Part shown: in pieces, positions 1-9,030 of the stretch
How the letters are laid out: the number at the start of each line of letters is the position of its first letter
Numbering within the stretch: the first letter of the stretch is position 1
Assembly: GCA_963575745.1 (NCBI GenBank)
Contig: CAUYUJ010015027.1
Location: 734,393 to 798,392 of the forward strand
Origin: Prorocentrum cordatum
Lineage: Eukaryota; Sar; Dinophyceae; Prorocentrales; Prorocentraceae
Direction: 5' to 3'
DNA length: 64,000 nt
Made by a program: the position numbers and the translations under genes
The notes under the pieces: generated by a model
What the model saw: only the letters and a program-made list of their open reading frames with translations
What the model was told of the DNA's origin: nothing
Database searches by the model: none

Positions 1-600
1 GTGCGTCGCTCGGGCCCCTCCTTGTGTGTAAGTTGTTCGGGCTCCTCGTGGTGTTAGTCGTTGGGGCCCCTCGTCCTGGGGTGAGTGGTTCGGGCCCCGC
101 ATTGTATGTGAGTCGTTGGGGCTCCTTGTGGTGTGAGTCGTTCGGGCCCCTCGTCCTGGTGTGCGTCGTTCGGGCCCCTCCTTGTGTGTGAGTCGTTCGA
201 GTTCCTCGTGGTGGGAGTCGTTCGGGCCCCTCGTCCTGGTGTGAGTCGTTGGGGCGCCTCCTTCTCTTGGGGGCCTCTTGGGGGCCTCGTCCTTCCTTGT
301 GTGAGTGCCTCGGGCCCCTCATTGTGTGTGAGTCGTTCGGGCTCCTCGTGGTGTGAGTCGTTGGGGACCCTCGTCCTGGTGTGCGTCGTTCGGGCCCCTG
401 CTTGTGTGCGAGTTGTTCGGGCTCCTCGTGGTGGAAGTGGTTCGGGCCCCTCGTCTTGGTGTGCGTCGTTGGGGCGCCTCCTTGCGTGCGAGTCGTTCGG
501 GCTTCTCGTGGTGTGAGTCGTTCGGGCCGCTCGTCCTGGTGTGCGTCGCTGGGGCCCCTCGTCCTGGGTTGAGTCGTTCGGCTTCCTCGTGGGGCCCTCT
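1..600. repeat. 28-bp minisatellite, block 1
   Basis: Imperfect tandem array with a unit of about 27-28 bp built around GAGTCGTTCGGGCCCCTCGT. Units alternate between a CTCGTCCTGGTGTG form and a CTCGTGGTGTGAG form. Both strands stay open for long stretches, but the predicted peptides simply follow the repeat and I do not read them as genes. The array passes into an 11-bp array near 590. A second block with the same order begins near 1,150. Confidence 0.85.
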
Positions 601-800
601 TGGGTGCCTCCTCGAGGCCTGTGAGGCCTCCTGAGGGCCTTGTGGGGACCTCTGGAGGCCCTCTTGGGAGCCTCCTGGGGCGTCCTGGAGCCTCTTGGGG
701 ACCTCTTGGGAGCCTCTGGGGTCCTCTTGGGAGGTTCTTGGGGGCATCTTGGAAGCCTCTGTGGAGCCTCCTGGGGGCCTTTGGGGCCAGCTTGGAGCCT
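590..800. repeat. 11-bp GCCTCTTGGGG array
   Basis: Degenerate tandem array of an 11-bp unit (GCCTCTTGGGG, with 10- and 12-bp variants). It is the first of about 15 such arrays in the window. The unit gives Trp/Gly/Leu-rich peptides in several frames. Confidence 0.85.
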
Positions 801-1149
801 CGAGCGATCCTTCGAAGCGCGAACGAGCGATGCCCCCGGAGAAGGACAGGATAACCCAAGATTTTCGTACAATCAATGTTTGTTTCATGAAGGCAGAGAA
901 GCGCTGTTCCCTCCGAGCGCCGAAATGGGGCCGAAACATAGAGTAGATTATATCGGCCACGTGTTGTTCTGATGCATATTGCACTCCTTCCCCAAGTGGC
1001 CCCATAGAGTAGATTAAATTGGCCACTTGTTGTTATGATGCATGTTTCACTCCTTGCCCCATTGGCCCCGCCCTCGTTGTAGCAGCGTTGTGGCGGCTGT
1101 CGCTCGAGGACATGCAGGCACGCCAGAGATAATGCGAGTGATCGCGTCT
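801..1149. repeat. Array border module and 66-bp tandem duplication
   Basis: The AT-richer stretch 801-937 (GAGAAGGACA...TTTTCGTACAATCAATG) resembles 1,770-1,900 and marks the array edge. It is followed by two copies of a 66-bp unit, 938-1,003 and 1,004-1,069, beginning ATAGAGTAGATTA and ending GGCCCC, with several differences. No gene is seen. Confidence 0.75.
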
Positions 1150-1540
1150 GTGTGCGTTGCAGATATGTGAGTCGTTCCAGCTCTTCGTGGTATGAGTCGT
1201 TGGGGCCCCTGGTCCTTCCTTGTGTAACTCCTTCGGGACCCTCATTGTGTGTACGTCGTTCGGGCTCCTCGTGGTGTGAGTCCCCTCCTTGTGTGTGAGT
1301 CGTTCGGTCCCCTCCTCCTGGTGTAACTCGTTCGGGCTCCTCGTGGTGTGAGTCGTTCTGGGCCCGCGTCGTGGTGTGAGTCGTTCGGGCTCCTCGTGGT
1401 GTGAGTCGTTCGGGCGCCTCGTCTTGGCGTGAGGCGTTCGGGCCCTTCCTTGTGGTGTGACTCGTTCGGGCTCCTCGTGGTGTGAGTCGTTGGGGTCTGT
1501 CGTCCTGGTGTGAGTCGTTCGGGCTCCTCGTTGGGCCTGT
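1150..1540. repeat. 28-bp minisatellite, block 2
   Basis: Second array of the GAGTCGTTCGGGC minisatellite, again running straight into an 11-bp array. Together with block 1 it shows that the order minisatellite, 11-bp array, border module has been duplicated as a composite of about 0.9-1 kb. Confidence 0.8.
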
Positions 1541-1770
1541 TGGGGGCCTCTTGGAGCTCTTGGGGCGTCTGGGGGGCCTCTTGGGGGCCTCTTGGGGGCG
1601 TCTTGGGGGCCTCTTGGAGCCTCTTGGGGCCTCTTGGGGGCCTCTTGGGAGCCTCGAGGGGACCTTTAGCGGCCTCTGGGGGGCCTCTTGGGGGCCTCCT
1701 GGAGGCCTCTTGGGAGCCTCCTGGGGGCCTATTGGGGCTATCTTGGGGTCTCTTGCGACCTCCTCAGAAG
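1540..1770. repeat. 11-bp GCCTCTTGGGG array
   Basis: Same 11-bp unit as 590-800, with well-kept consecutive units between 1,570 and 1,670. Confidence 0.85.
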
Positions 1771-2170
1771 CGCTAATAAGCGCAGACCCTTGAGAAGGAC
1801 AACATCAGCCCAAAACCTTCGTAAAATCAATGGTTTTGCTCAGAAGGAAGGGGAACGCGGCCCCTTCAGAAGGCCAAAATGGGGCCAACACCGTAGTAAA
1901 ATCAATGTGTTTTACTTCAACGACGAGTTCAGGCGCCAAACTCCCTCCCCCCCCTCGGGGCCAGAATCCTCGTGAGGGTCGTCGTTTTTTGGCCCCCCCA
2001 GGACTCGAAAAAGACCCCTCCAACCACCCGCGGCGCCCCCTCTCCACGTCCAGGGGGAGGGGGTAGGAGGAGGGGTAAACCCCTCCCCGAAGGGGAAGAA
2101 GGGGGGTTGGGGGGTTGAGGACAGAGAAAGTTCGCTAAACCACTCACGCCCAAAGGGCTGGTGGGATTTG
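1771..2170. repeat. Array tail module shared with 33,340-33,600
   Basis: Starts with an AT-richer stretch (CAAAACCTTCGTAAAATCAA) and ends with GAAGGGGGGTTGG, then CTAAACCACTCACG and CCCAAAGGGCTGG. The same order of sub-motifs, diverged, follows the 11-bp array at 33,340-33,600. This makes it a recurring end module and not unique sequence. Confidence 0.65.
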
Positions 2171-3201
2171 CGTCGTCGTGCGGTGCATTCTCACCGCGAC
2201 TCGTCTCGCATGTCCGAATTCCACATAGCTTAGGGATGGAGGCTGGATTGTTCTCAAGAACATGCTCTCGCCTCTGCTCAGCGGGCTCGATTCTCAACGG
2301 TTACACCTCCTACAATGATGGGAAACTCTTTTCCAAAAACGCATGATGGAGCACAAGGTGCGACCGAAGCCGAGAGTGATCGACGTCTAGCATTGTACCA
2401 ACCGCAGAACTCACGCCATTCCTGTCCTCATGTGGATGCCTCACGTGGCACGGTCATCGGTGGCCCACCCCTTCCTCCGCCCAGCTGTTGAATTTGTGAC
2501 AGGACCATCGGACGATCACCGATCCAGCCCTCTCTGGTCCTGAGCCGATGGGAGAGCTATATGACCCCCACCATTTCCAGCGTGCGCTTGCGGTGGTGAA
2601 AAGTTAACAGATGGACGAGTTCTTCAGGAGGTGACTTTCGGGCACCTCCGTCTCCTCATCCTCCTTCTATGAATCACCAGTCAACCAGTCCTCAGCCATT
2701 TTGATCCGTCCTCTTCTTGTTGTTGAGGGGGGGCGGAAGCAGGCTCAGGCCTAGCCGCAATGGGATGTTCAAGGTCTCCACGATAAGCGAGTGGGCGTGC
2801 CGAAGTGGTGCCCAGATGGGGGGTGGGGTGAGTGGGAGGAGCGGCGTTCGCGCAAAAGTACGCAAGATAATATTGCCAAGCATGGGCTGACGGTTTCCTG
2901 GCACGCCTGACACCAGAATGCCCGAGATCACCCATTGTCAACCCAGGAGAGGGGCCTGACAACGTCCGGGTAATGTTTCGGGAGCCGGCACGCGTCTCCA
3001 TCGTGTACTGTGCACATTGCTATTCCCATGCGAGCCGACGCACAAACAAACCCCGGACACCATCTTTCGGCTGCATTCTCCGAGCCGGATTGATCTGTGA
3101 TGGTCCTGGGGCCCGAGACCAGGCGAAAACGCCTGGTGCGAAGCAACTGCAACGCCTGGATCTCAGGGTCCCGACTTGCCATGGGGCCCCGTCTGCTGCA
3201 G
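2171..3201. other. No gene recognised
   Basis: Mixed sequence without a convincing exon. The part 3,060-3,160 contains a dispersed segment (GGGCCC-AGGAC core beside CACCAGGCGTT) that recurs inverted near 21,250-21,370. Confidence 0.4.
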
Positions 3202-3635
3202 GTTTGGCCCGAGGAGGTTCCGCGGGCGCGGCGCGCCGCGCGCCCCGAGCGTTGGTCGCGGGGTGGCCCATGGGCGGGCCGCCGGGGCCTGGCCGCGGCA
3301 GCAATGGCGACTGGGGCTGGACCGCTGACGGCCGATTTGGCAAGGGCGAGAGGCCATTCGGCAAGGGCGGTCGCGGGCACGATGGAGACCTAGGCCTGGA
3401 CGCGGACGGCGGGAAGGGGCTCAGCAAGGGCAAAGGCAAGAAGGGGAAGAAGAAGAAGACTCCCGAGGAGCTCGGCTTCGAGCGCGGTCCGGGCGGCCAC
3501 TGGGTGCGCACAGCCCGCCTGAAAGGGGGCGTATCGCCCGAGGGGGCCGACGCCGTGGAGGTCGGCAACCTGGACGAGGCCAAGGCGGCCAAGAAGGGCG
3601 GCGATCGCCTTCCAGCCGGAGAGGCCGTGTTGGAA
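3202..3635 (+). CDS. Exon of a host gene, Gly/Lys-rich N-terminal part (partial)
   Basis: Probable internal or first coding exon. It opens after a good acceptor (tctgctgcag, ending 3,201) and reads Gly-rich (GKGERPFGKGGRGHDGD), then a lysine-rich basic run (about 3,420-3,460), then a compact segment ending GEAVLE at 3,635. It breaks at a clean GT donor and rejoins the next exon in phase 0. GC at third positions is high, as in the other exons here. The function is unknown; the basic run could bind nucleic acid or act as a nuclear signal, which is inference. The true start may lie further upstream. Confidence 0.55.
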
Positions 3636-3845
3636 GTGCTCAGGGGCAACGTCAGGGGGGATGGGCTCAGGGCTCAGGGGGGATGCATCGACCCCCAATC
3701 GCCGATAGAGGCCCGATAGCCCACCCCGTCCAGGGACGTGCGGAGTCGCTATCGGCGGCCTGTCGCAGATCTATCGGCGATGCATCGCCGATTCTAGCTC
3801 GATAGCTCCCCCCTGAGCCAGTCTCCCCCGAACGTTTCCCCTCAG
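3636..3845 (+). mobile_element. TIR element forming an entire GT-AG intron (family C, introner-like)
   Basis: Element 3,641-3,845 is flanked by the 5-bp repeat GTGCT (3,636-3,640 and 3,846-3,850). Its ends are imperfect inverted repeats of about 30 bp (CAGGGGCAACGTC at the left, GACTGGCTCAGG mirrored inside, ACGTTTCCCCTCAG at the right). The left GTGCT gives the GT donor, the right terminus gives the CAG acceptor, and the second GTGCT is the first exon base. Removing 3,636-3,845 joins the flanking exons in frame. A perfect 20-bp palindrome centred on GATGCATC lies at 3,773-3,792. Related copies are at 19,005-19,175 and 35,583-35,800. Confidence 0.75.
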
Positions 3846-4133
3846 GTGCTGGTCAATCGCCAGTCCATCCTGGGGAACCCGTTCGGCATGAAAAAGGGCC
3901 CTGGGGGCAAGCCCATGGAGGACCCACGCGAGAGGAGCGCCGTCATAGCGGCCTACAAGGGCTACCTGGACGAGGTCCTCGAGGAGAGCTGCAGCGCCGT
4001 AGACATCAAGGGGCTGACCGCCCACTACGGCCTGACGGTGAAGGACAATTGCGGCAAAGATTGGGCGGAGCTCTACGAGAACTCCGGCGGCCCACCTGCC
4101 GTCCGAGCGGCTTTCCGGGAGCTGAATAGCATG
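3846..4133 (+). CDS. DUF4326-like exon (partial gene)
   Basis: Coding exon of 96 codons beginning VLVNRQSILGNPFGM. The pattern of a short beta strand, then GNPF, then a basic loop, then ERSAVIAAYKGYLDEVL matches the core of the DUF4326 family (small domains with a conserved NPF followed by an R..A...Y...L helix); I infer this from memory of the family. The C-terminal half (GLTAHYGLTVKDNCGKDWAELYENSGG) fits a longer domain. The start is fixed by the acceptor CCCCTCAG. The end at 4,133 (LNSM|gtcgcc) keeps phase 0 with the next candidate exon; 4,151 is another possible donor. No catalytic role is assigned. Confidence 0.55.
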
Positions 4134-4149
4134 GTCGCCTCCCACAGAT

Positions 4150-4301
4150 CGGGTGTTGCTAGAAGCGGTCCTGGCCCAAGGTGTTCCCCGCCTTGCGCGC
4201 CATTCGGGGGCCTCCGGGGCCCTCTGGGCCTCGAGAGGGGTGCTCTGGAAGCCGGGAAAGCTGGGGTCACCTTGGACCAGGGCCAATTCTAGCAACACCC
4301 G
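4150..4301. mobile_element. 152-bp element with 34-bp terminal inverted repeats (family H)
   Basis: Left end 4,150-4,183 begins CGGGTGTTGCTAGAA. The right end 4,268-4,301 is its reverse complement with 30 of 34 positions matching. It begins within 20 bp of the DUF4326-like exon end, and its own GGTGTTG supplies an alternative GT donor. There is no obvious target duplication. It lies in the inferred intron 4,134-4,606. Confidence 0.7.
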
Positions 4302-4424
4302 AGCAGAAAGCGTGGACTCAGGATCCGGCTCCTCTGTCACTGCGTCCCGAAGGGCTGCCACGCGGAACACCTGGCCGTGCGCCTCGGGGACCATCATTGA
4401 GGAGAGAAACGCGGTGACCACGAG

Positions 4425-4606
4425 CAAGATGTCGCGGGATCTTGTCGACGCCGATTGGTCGTGGTCCATGCCAGACGTCGCCGGTTCGCGAGGATGATGC
4501 ACGAATCGACGATGACTAAGATGGACGGTGTGGCCAAGATCGGCACCGACGTTTCCGCATTCAGCCTTGGACATGGTCATGGTCATCGCTTTCTTCCCCT
4601 CCGCAG
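4425..4606 (+). repeat. Dispersed repeat ending in a splice acceptor (family G, copy 1)
   Basis: Shares with 7,030-7,206 the blocks ATGTCGCGGGATCTTGT, TCGCGAGGATGAT, GACGATGAC, GATCG.CACCGACGTTT and a 3' end of polypyrimidine plus CAG (ttcttcccctccgcag). Both copies stop where an exon-like frame starts, so the repeat end seems to serve as a 3' splice site. Other intron sequence fills 4,302-4,424. Confidence 0.6.
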
Positions 4607-4790
4607 CAGGCGCCCGCCAACGGCGTTCACGCAGAGCGGCCGACCCCGGCTCCGCCCGCGGCCCCACCGCCGCCCCGAGGCGCGGCCTGCCCGGGCGCGG
4701 CATCTTCGAGCAGCGGCCCCGTCCTTGCGGTGGCTGCGCGCGCCGCGGAGGCCGAGTACCCCGACGGCGAGAGCCCCAGAGATCCGATGT
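4607..4790 (+). CDS. Candidate Ala/Pro-rich exon
   Basis: Frame after the family G acceptor: starts QAPANGVHAERPTPAP, then Ala/Pro-rich, then AARAAEAEYPDGESPRD. Third positions are strongly G/C and the phase fits the upstream exon. The end is uncertain (a gtcgtt near 4,790 could be the donor). The peptide looks like a disordered linker. The motif AEAEYPDG is echoed by AEADDPDG at the next exon, so one of them may be a duplicate. Confidence 0.4.
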
Positions 4791-5116
4791 ATCACCCATC
4801 GGTCGTTGAAAGTAGATACTTGGGGATTCCCATCTTCCAATCTACTTTAATCGTCTTCCGAATTGCTTCAATGATCGAGTGGTTTCACCTTGTCCGTCCT
4901 CTTTAGGGGGCGGGCAGACACCCAATCAGTGTTCAACGCCCTCCTACTTCATGTTTCTGCCTACTTCTTCCGACCGATGGGTATTGTCTTTGTTTCACAC
5001 GGGGTCCCCGTCAGTCCCGACCCCCCAGGACTGGTTTTGCACCCCGAGTCGTTCCTCGGCGGCCCCGGGGCCTGGCGAGGGCCCCCAGAGGCCGAAACCG
5101 CGAAAGACCTCGGCAT
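4791..5116. repeat. Intergenic or intron sequence with a family D repeat (about 5,020-5,116)
   Basis: 5,020-5,116 is a copy of a frequent dispersed element of about 100 bp with core CAGGACTGGTTTTGCA, a GGCCC palindrome and GGCCCCCAGAGGCCGAAA. It stops at the border of the PPR-like exon. The stretch 4,791-5,020 shows no gene. Confidence 0.5.
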
Positions 5117-5440
5117 GTGCTTCTCCCCGCGGAGGCCGACGACCCCGACGGCTCGGACCTGGCGGCGCGCTTGGGCAGCGGCCTGAGCCTCTCCTCCGAG
5201 GCCCCGGCTCCGGCGCGCACGGTTCCAGGTGGCAGCGCAAGCGCCTGGCAGGAGGCGTTGGCTGCGCTGGACGCGCTGCGGCAGGGGGGCAGCGACCCGG
5301 GCCGCGAGGCGTACGCGGCCGCCATCTCGGCTTGCGAGCGCGACGGACAGGCGGCGCTCGCTGCGCAGCTGAAGGGCGAGATGGCCCATCCTGGCGGCGC
5401 GGTGCGAGGCGCTATGGGGCGAGGGGGGGGGCGACCTTCG
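5117..5440 (+). CDS. PPR-like exon (partial gene)
   Basis: Coding segment with one recognisable pentatricopeptide-type repeat: WQEALAALDALRQGG followed by GREAYAAAISACERDGQ and ALAAQLKGEM, which matches the helix-turn-helix form (A.Y.A.ISACE..G....AL.L..EM) abundant in dinoflagellate PPR proteins. PPR proteins bind RNA, mostly in plastids and mitochondria; a single repeat here means the rest lies in unseen exons or the copy is a fragment. It starts LLPAEADDPDGSDLA after a family D element. A donor (gtcagtcagtcagg) near 5,444 would end it. Whether it belongs to the same gene as the DUF4326-like exon is not known. Confidence 0.5.
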
Positions 5441-6099
5441 AGGGTCAGTCAGTCAGGCGATGTGTGTTTTCCCATGCGCGACCTCGAGGCCAGTTCTGCG
5501 TCCAGGGCACATTTTTGATAGTCCCAGGGCCCCCCCGATAACGGGCCCCACAGGCCGAAGTCGAGGAGAAATGCCCAGGTTGCAAAACACATGGCCTCGG
5601 AGACCTGGGGTTTTAGCCGTCTGGCGTCTTTTCCCGCGTGGGATCCTGGGCCGCCCTCACTGCCACGGCTGCACGCAGCTCGAACACATGGCCAGAGTGG
5701 AGCCATGGAGAGGCCAGGGGCCCAGGGACCAGTTTTGAGCCCGAGAGGCCTTTTTCAGAGGCCCCTGAGCTCCTTGACAAGATCCATGTCTGCGACGATT
5801 TGATTTGTGCAATCCCAGCGGTGTTCCTCGATTTCGGCTTCCGGAGACCATCAAGGATCGATCTGGCTGAAAGAAAACAGAAAATTGTGTCCAGGGCTCT
5901 GGTCGTGATTTGCAGCGATTTGCCATTTTCTGCAAAGCCAGATCTCAGGGTTCATGCGCCCCGGGAACGTAAAATAAACGGCTCAGGATGAAAAGCTAAT
6001 CCCGGGGAAGGGGCCCCGACCTCTGGGGAGCCACGTTGAGAAACAACACGGCGTTGGAGTTCCTCCAGGGAGAGGCCCTCTCGAGAAGCTCCCGCGCCC
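5441..6099. repeat. Non-coding stretch with family D repeats
   Basis: Segments near 5,490-5,580 and 5,805-5,900 carry the family D vocabulary (TCCAGGGC, CCCAGGGCCC, GGCCGAA, GAAAACAGAAAAT). No exon is supported. Confidence 0.4.
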
Positions 6100-6510
6100 C
6101 TGTATGTCAGGGCCCCCGTGCCTCGTGGGCGGAGAACATCTCCGTATTCGCGGCGTCGCGGGCCGGACCTTTGGTCCGCAGCCCCGTGGATAGGGGGCGC
6201 GCTTTCGCAGATGTCCCGCGCGGAACGTATCCATGCGACCGCGTGTGCACGGGATCGCGCCGCAGAAGCCTCACCGCGAGGGCGCGGATGTGGACATTTT
6301 CGCCGCTCGCGAGCGCCCTCTGAGCAGCGCCGCCCCCCTCACCCCACCGCCTCCTGCGCGCCGCCAGCCCCTCGGCTGGCCGGCGGCCGGAGAGAGCGGG
6401 CGCCCAAGGAGGCTGGCGGCCCGATGGCGGGCAGCGCGGAGATGCTGAGGCGGCAGCTGGGCGGCATGCAGGCCGAGGGTGCCAGAGCTGGGAGGTGGGG
6501 CCGCCGGTGA
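6100..6510 (+). other. Weak coding signal
   Basis: One frame is open from 6,118 to 6,510 with high GC3, ending PKEAGGPMAGSAEMLRRQLG, which could be an amphipathic helix. There is no family match and the splice borders are unclear. It may be an exon or only GC-rich sequence. Confidence 0.2.
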
Positions 6511-6812
6511 TCGAGGGGAGAAGAACGCTCCGATGACAGGGAGGCTGCACGTCGATGCGAAGGCGGCCTATGCATGGCCTGGCATAGCATATGAGTTGGT
6601 GAGAAGTGCCCTTGGTGGCTGAAGATCTGGACTAAGCGGGCTGCTCCCACGGAGTGGAGTTATCGAAGCCACCCAAGCCACTTGGGGCACGTGTGTCCCA
6701 CTTGAAGGTTTGTCTGTCCCAGGTATAACCGACCTGAGCACCCACCTGTAACCACGCTATTCCCTTAGCAAGCCCCGCTGTCATCCCAGAACACGATGAC
6801 CATGACCAAGAT
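6511..6812. other. No gene recognised
   Basis: Mixed sequence without repeats or coding signal that I can support. Confidence 0.4.
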
Positions 6813-7030
6813 TTGGCGGCGCGCACAGGGGGAGGGTGGGAGGGGGAGAGGGCCTTCTGAGAGGGCGTGCTTCATGAATGGCGGGTGACTTCTTGGAATT
6901 GGTTGGAGTCTTTTAGAAAGAGGCTTCTTAGAAGCTGGGAGGTCTTCGAAGAAACCCCCCAGCATGTAAGGAGCATCCCACCTTCTTAGATGACCACCCC
7001 CCTCGCGCAACCACCATGTGCGCGCCGCCA
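6813..7030. mobile_element. Foldback MITE-like element, family B (complete copy)
   Basis: Left end TTGGCGGCGCGCACA with a GGGGGAGGGTGG block; right end is the mirror (GTGCGCGCCGCCAAA after a CACCCCCC block). Between them are paired CTTCTGAGA/TTCTTAGA motifs. Further complete or partial copies: 10,072-10,475 (interrupted), 12,455-12,620, 16,850-17,030, 17,770-17,970, 27,866-27,955 and 57,505-57,620. Confidence 0.7.
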
Positions 7031-7206
7031 AAAGATGTCGCGGGATCTTGTAGACGCCGATCTTAGTCATGGTCCATGCCAGCCTTCATCCATTCGCGAG
7101 GATGATCCACGAATTGACGATGACCATGGTGGACGATAGCTAAGATCGACACCGACGTTTCCCGCGTTCAGTCTTGGTCCCGGCCCTCAAGTTCTTCCCT
7201 TCCAGG
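7031..7206 (+). repeat. Dispersed repeat ending in a splice acceptor (family G, copy 2)
   Basis: Second copy of the 4,425-4,606 repeat, about 150 bp. It starts directly after the family B element and ends with the pyrimidine tract and CAG (ttcttcccttccag). Confidence 0.6.
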
Positions 7207-7322
7207 TGAGGTCGCGCGCCAGCGAGGCCAGGCGCTCGTGAGGCTGCGCGCTGCGCGGGGCTGCGCGAGGACCCCCACCTCCTCTCGTTGCGAAAAAGGC
7301 ACGGCGGGAGAGTGGTGACACC
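7207..7322 (+). CDS. Candidate terminal exon
   Basis: After the family G acceptor the frame reads GEVARQRGQALVRLRAARG and closes with TGA at about 7,320. It is short, with high GC3 and no family match. Its only support is position behind the acceptor-like repeat end. Confidence 0.25.
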
Positions 7323-7775
7323 AAAACCCACCGGCCGCTCCCCGCAAGCTCTCGCGCGGAATCCACGTCCGACACCTCGGGAAAACATGTGGTACGCTCG
7401 ATCACAGCATTTCGTGTTGTTCATGGTGCCTGTGTCGTGCAAGTTCCCTGAAATTGCGTGCATGCTAATGACGAAGATGTGATACGATGATGTGCTGGAT
7501 TAGTTTGTATGTGCACGTGTAAGCACATGTTTGCTTCACGTGCAATGCCAGCATAACATACAAACGCTTGAACTTCAAACCTATAAGACCATCGGGGTGT
7601 CCCGATGTCCCCCGAGGTCATAGGAAGATGAGGAAGAGACGGTCTGCCTGCTACCTATTCGTTTTCGTCCCCTCCGCCAGCTCGCTTTCCCTCTCTTTCT
7701 CAAGCAGCGATGAGTTTGTGTTGTCGTCGCTGGCTCCAGCGGCGGCACCATTCCAAACATCCGATGCCATTTCTT
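7323..7775. other. No gene recognised
   Basis: AT-richer than its surroundings (7,440-7,570), with paired CGTGTAAGCACATG / CATGTTTGCTTCACG stretches near 7,515-7,545 suggesting a weak foldback. No coding signal. Confidence 0.35.
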
Positions 7776-7910
7776 TTCGCAGCGTGGCTCCCCGGAGTTC
7801 TGGACCCATTCCCAGGGACTGGTTTCGCATCCTGAGCTGTTTCTTGACGGTCCCTTGGGGCCCGGAGAGGGCCCCCAGAGGCCGAAACTTGCCCCAAACT
7901 TCCCGTCGTG
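7776..7910 (+). repeat. Family D dispersed repeat
   Basis: Contains CAGGGACTGGTTTCGCATCC, TTGACGGTCCCTTGGGGCCC and GGCCCCCAGAGGCCGAAA, the same blocks in the same order as 5,020-5,116 and 9,800-9,915. Confidence 0.6.
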
Positions 7911-8023
7911 AATTCGTCGGGGGCCGCCTAACGGTGCGGTGACAACACCGTGTGGTGAGTCAGCGGTGATTCGGGGTGGTGGCCACACTGTTTTGGTCTT
8001 CCGAAATCCAAAAACCTTGCGGT

Positions 8024-8077
8024 GACAGACCGTGCGGTGAGGTCGTCGGAGATTCCGAGGTCACCGCACGGTCTGTC
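8024..8077. repeat. Perfect 17-bp inverted repeat (hairpin)
   Basis: Arms 8,024-8,040 (GACAGACCGTGCGGTGA) and 8,061-8,077 are exact reverse complements. The 20-nt loop has a small inner stem (CGGA-gat-TCCG). Related GCGGTGA/CACCG fragments lie just upstream at 7,930-7,970. Confidence 0.8.
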
Positions 8078-8149
8078 TTCGCACCGTCCTGGGACTCAAC
8101 ATGTTGTTACGGCGCGAGGAGGTCAGGGGAGGAGGGGAGGAGAGATCCC

Positions 8150-8420
8150 GGGCTCCACGCGCGGCTGGCAGCGGTGCACCGCCCCCGCTGATTGGCGGTA
8201 CGCCGCCGCCAGGTCGTCCCACGTGTCTTTCGCGGAGCCGGGCCCGCCGGCGCGCGCGCAGACCCAGCCGGCCGCCGTCACGGTGATCGCGCCGGGAGGC
8301 TCTCCAGCGGGGCTCCTCGGGTCCGGAACATGTGCGTCGCGTGTCGCGGCGCCGGTTTGGGCCCACTGCGCCTCGCTGCGACACGCGAGCCACCTCCAGG
8401 TCCCCAAGCGTCAACGTCTC
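8150..8420. other. Coding-like segment, strand uncertain
   Basis: Both strands have an open, GC3-rich frame. The minus frame reads PPGAITVTAAGWVCARAGG then KDTWDDLAAAYRQ and looks slightly more protein-like than the plus frame. There is no family match. It may be one exon of a broken or unrecognised gene. Confidence 0.25.
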
Positions 8421-9030
8421 GAGCTTTTCCCAGCCTCCTGCCCCGCGGAGCGGAGCGACACGCTATCTATCAGCTCGCAGGGCATGGCGTGCTGCCAGGG
8501 CCGCCGCCGCGACACGCTAAGCAACAGTTCACCACCGTAGGGCTCCTCGGGGCCTCTTCCCCTGGGCTGCCCTCTCGGAGCTCCTTCTTCCCAGGGCGGG
8601 CGGGAGACAGCAGCGATAAGAGGATTCTTCCGGGGGTCAGGGGGAGTGCAAGCAGCGTGGGCAGCAGCAGGATCACGAGCAGCTGGAGCCGCAGCCACCT
8701 GCACACACTTTTAAGCCGGCGGCGCAGAGGAACCTCAGGCGCGGTCTACAGGTGACCACGTGCACACACACACACACAAACCGCTGACCGGAGCTCCGGG
8801 ATAGCCATGCTCTCACAGGGCCCCCTAAGCGAAGATTTTGACATAAACCAGGACGTGCTCTATAATACTTGTATCGAAACATTCTAATATTATTTGTTAT
8901 CTCCGGATGGAATTCTCAAAGTCCTGATTAGCAATGTCCTGGCTTAGAGGCCTCGATGCTCAGCAACAGCATCAGGCTGTGGGTGTTTCCTGTGGTGCAG
9001 CCCGCGGCGGCCCTTCCGGGCGCAGCCAGG
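8421..9030. other. No gene recognised
   Basis: Mixed sequence with a short (CA)n run near 8,762-8,780 and an AT-rich stretch 8,860-8,930. Confidence 0.35.
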
